Shown: positions 6,975-7,214 of the stretch, in pieces
How the letters are laid out: every line of letters starts with the position of its first letter
Numbering within the stretch: the stretch's first letter is position 1
From: SKKL01 sp046543225
Lineage (GTDB): Bacteria > Actinomycetota > Acidimicrobiia > Acidimicrobiales > SKKL01
Reading direction: 5' to 3'
DNA length: 7,214 nt
Assembly: GCA_046543225.1 (NCBI GenBank)
Contig: JBKGZW010000136.1
Location: forward strand, 1-7,214
Notes under the pieces: generated by a model
Databases searched by the model: none
What the model was told of the DNA's origin: nothing
The model's input: only the letters and a program-made list of their open reading frames with translations
Made by a program: the position numbers and the translations under genes

Positions 6975-7214
6975 TCAGCTGACGAGCTGGCGGCGGCGGA
7001 CTGTGGCGAGCAGTGCGGCACCGCTCAGCAGGGCGGCGATGGCCACCAGGGTGGTTCCGGTGGTTCCGGCACCGGTGCGAGGCAGGGCCTCGACGACCTC
7101 TCCGGCCACCTCAGCCTCTGCGGTGGTGGTGGTCTCCTCGACCTCGATGCCCTCGACCGCCTCGTCGGTCGTTGTGGTCGTGGCCTCGGTCGTTGTGGTC
7201 GTGGCCTCGGTCGT
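6975..7214 (-). CDS. C-terminal end of an LPxTG-type wall-anchored surface protein (partial, 79 aa seen)
   Basis: Only the last 79 codons are in the window; the gene runs off the right edge. The visible part starts with a Thr-rich stalk of repeated TTTTTEA units (1-17), then an acidic segment (EAVEGIEVEETTTTAEAE). A complete sortase sorting signal follows: LPRTG at 44-48 (bases 7071-7085), a hydrophobic helix (about 54-70) and the basic tail TVRRRQLVS, then TGA. A sortase would cut between Thr and Gly and attach the protein to the cell wall. The stalk resembles the low-complexity spacers that lift surface domains away from the wall. Nothing can be said about the missing N-terminal part. A terminator follows, so the gene is probably not cotranscribed with livH. 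Confidence 0.8.
   Translation of the reverse strand, partial: TTEATTTTTEATTTTTDEAVEGIEVEETTTTAEAEVAGEVVEALPRTGAGTTGTTLVAIAALLSGAALLATVRRRQLVS
7165..7214. repeat. 21-bp tandem repeat in the surface-protein stalk
   Basis: The unit TCGGTCGTTGTGGTCGTGGCC occurs at 7165-7185, again without change at 7186-7206, and as its first 8 bases at 7207-7214, where the window ends. It is in frame and encodes a seven-residue TTTTTEA-type unit on the minus strand. The array may continue outside the window. Confidence 0.85.

Noticed and set aside
5651..7021. Long minus-strand alternative frame across livH (456 aa)
   Set aside because: Arg-rich out-of-frame translation of livH and of the gap beyond it, with no domain. 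LivH motifs are all in the other frame.

Overview
This 7.2 kb window of very GC-rich DNA looks like the chromosome of a high-GC Gram-positive (actinobacterial) organism. The signs are strong G/C preference at third codon positions, GTG starts, a lipobox lipoprotein signal, an LPxTG-type wall-anchor tail and tightly overlapping operon genes. The very acidic binding protein and the LivH with a secreted N-terminal domain remind me of Acidimicrobiia such as Ilumatobacter or Iamia. That placement is an impression, not a computed result.

Layout from left to right. A minus-strand acyl-CoA dehydrogenase of the ACAD10/ACAD11-like type fills 32-1285. A 213-bp divergent control region follows (1286-1498). 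It holds three inverted repeats: a DosR/DevR-like GGGACC-TT-GGTCCC box, a TetR-operator-like ACCGTAC-GCA-GTACGGT, and a CCACGA-CCA-TCGTGG repeat. It also has a good sigma70-type promoter reading right. The plus-strand gene at 1499-2815 encodes the lipoprotein substrate-binding component (LivK type) of a hydrophobic amino acid ABC transporter. A perfect 13-bp GC hairpin (2843-2872) lies between it and the convergent minus-strand operon livH-livM-livG-livF (6846 down to 2885). The operon's genes overlap by 1, 11 and 4 nt, which implies translational coupling. Upstream of livH, a 128-bp gap carries a probable terminator and a weak promoter. The right edge holds the last 79 codons of a surface protein with a Thr/Glu stalk, an LPRTG sorting motif, a membrane helix and an RRR tail.

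Together, the five transport genes make a complete HAAT-family importer: one binding lipoprotein, two permeases and two ATPases. The binding-protein gene is not part of the permease/ATPase operon. It faces it and has its own promoter, so its expression can be set separately. It shares its control region with an acyl-CoA dehydrogenase, which could link uptake to acyl-CoA catabolism (inference). The substrate could be branched-chain amino acids or another small hydrophobic or carboxylated compound; the sequence does not decide.

I see no rRNA, tRNA, CRISPR, insertion sequence or phage gene, and no previously undescribed multi-gene system. The points most worth following are the LivH permease fused to a secreted beta-sandwich-like domain, the regulatory palindromes at 1353-1464, and the sortase-substrate tail with in-frame 21-bp tandem repeats.
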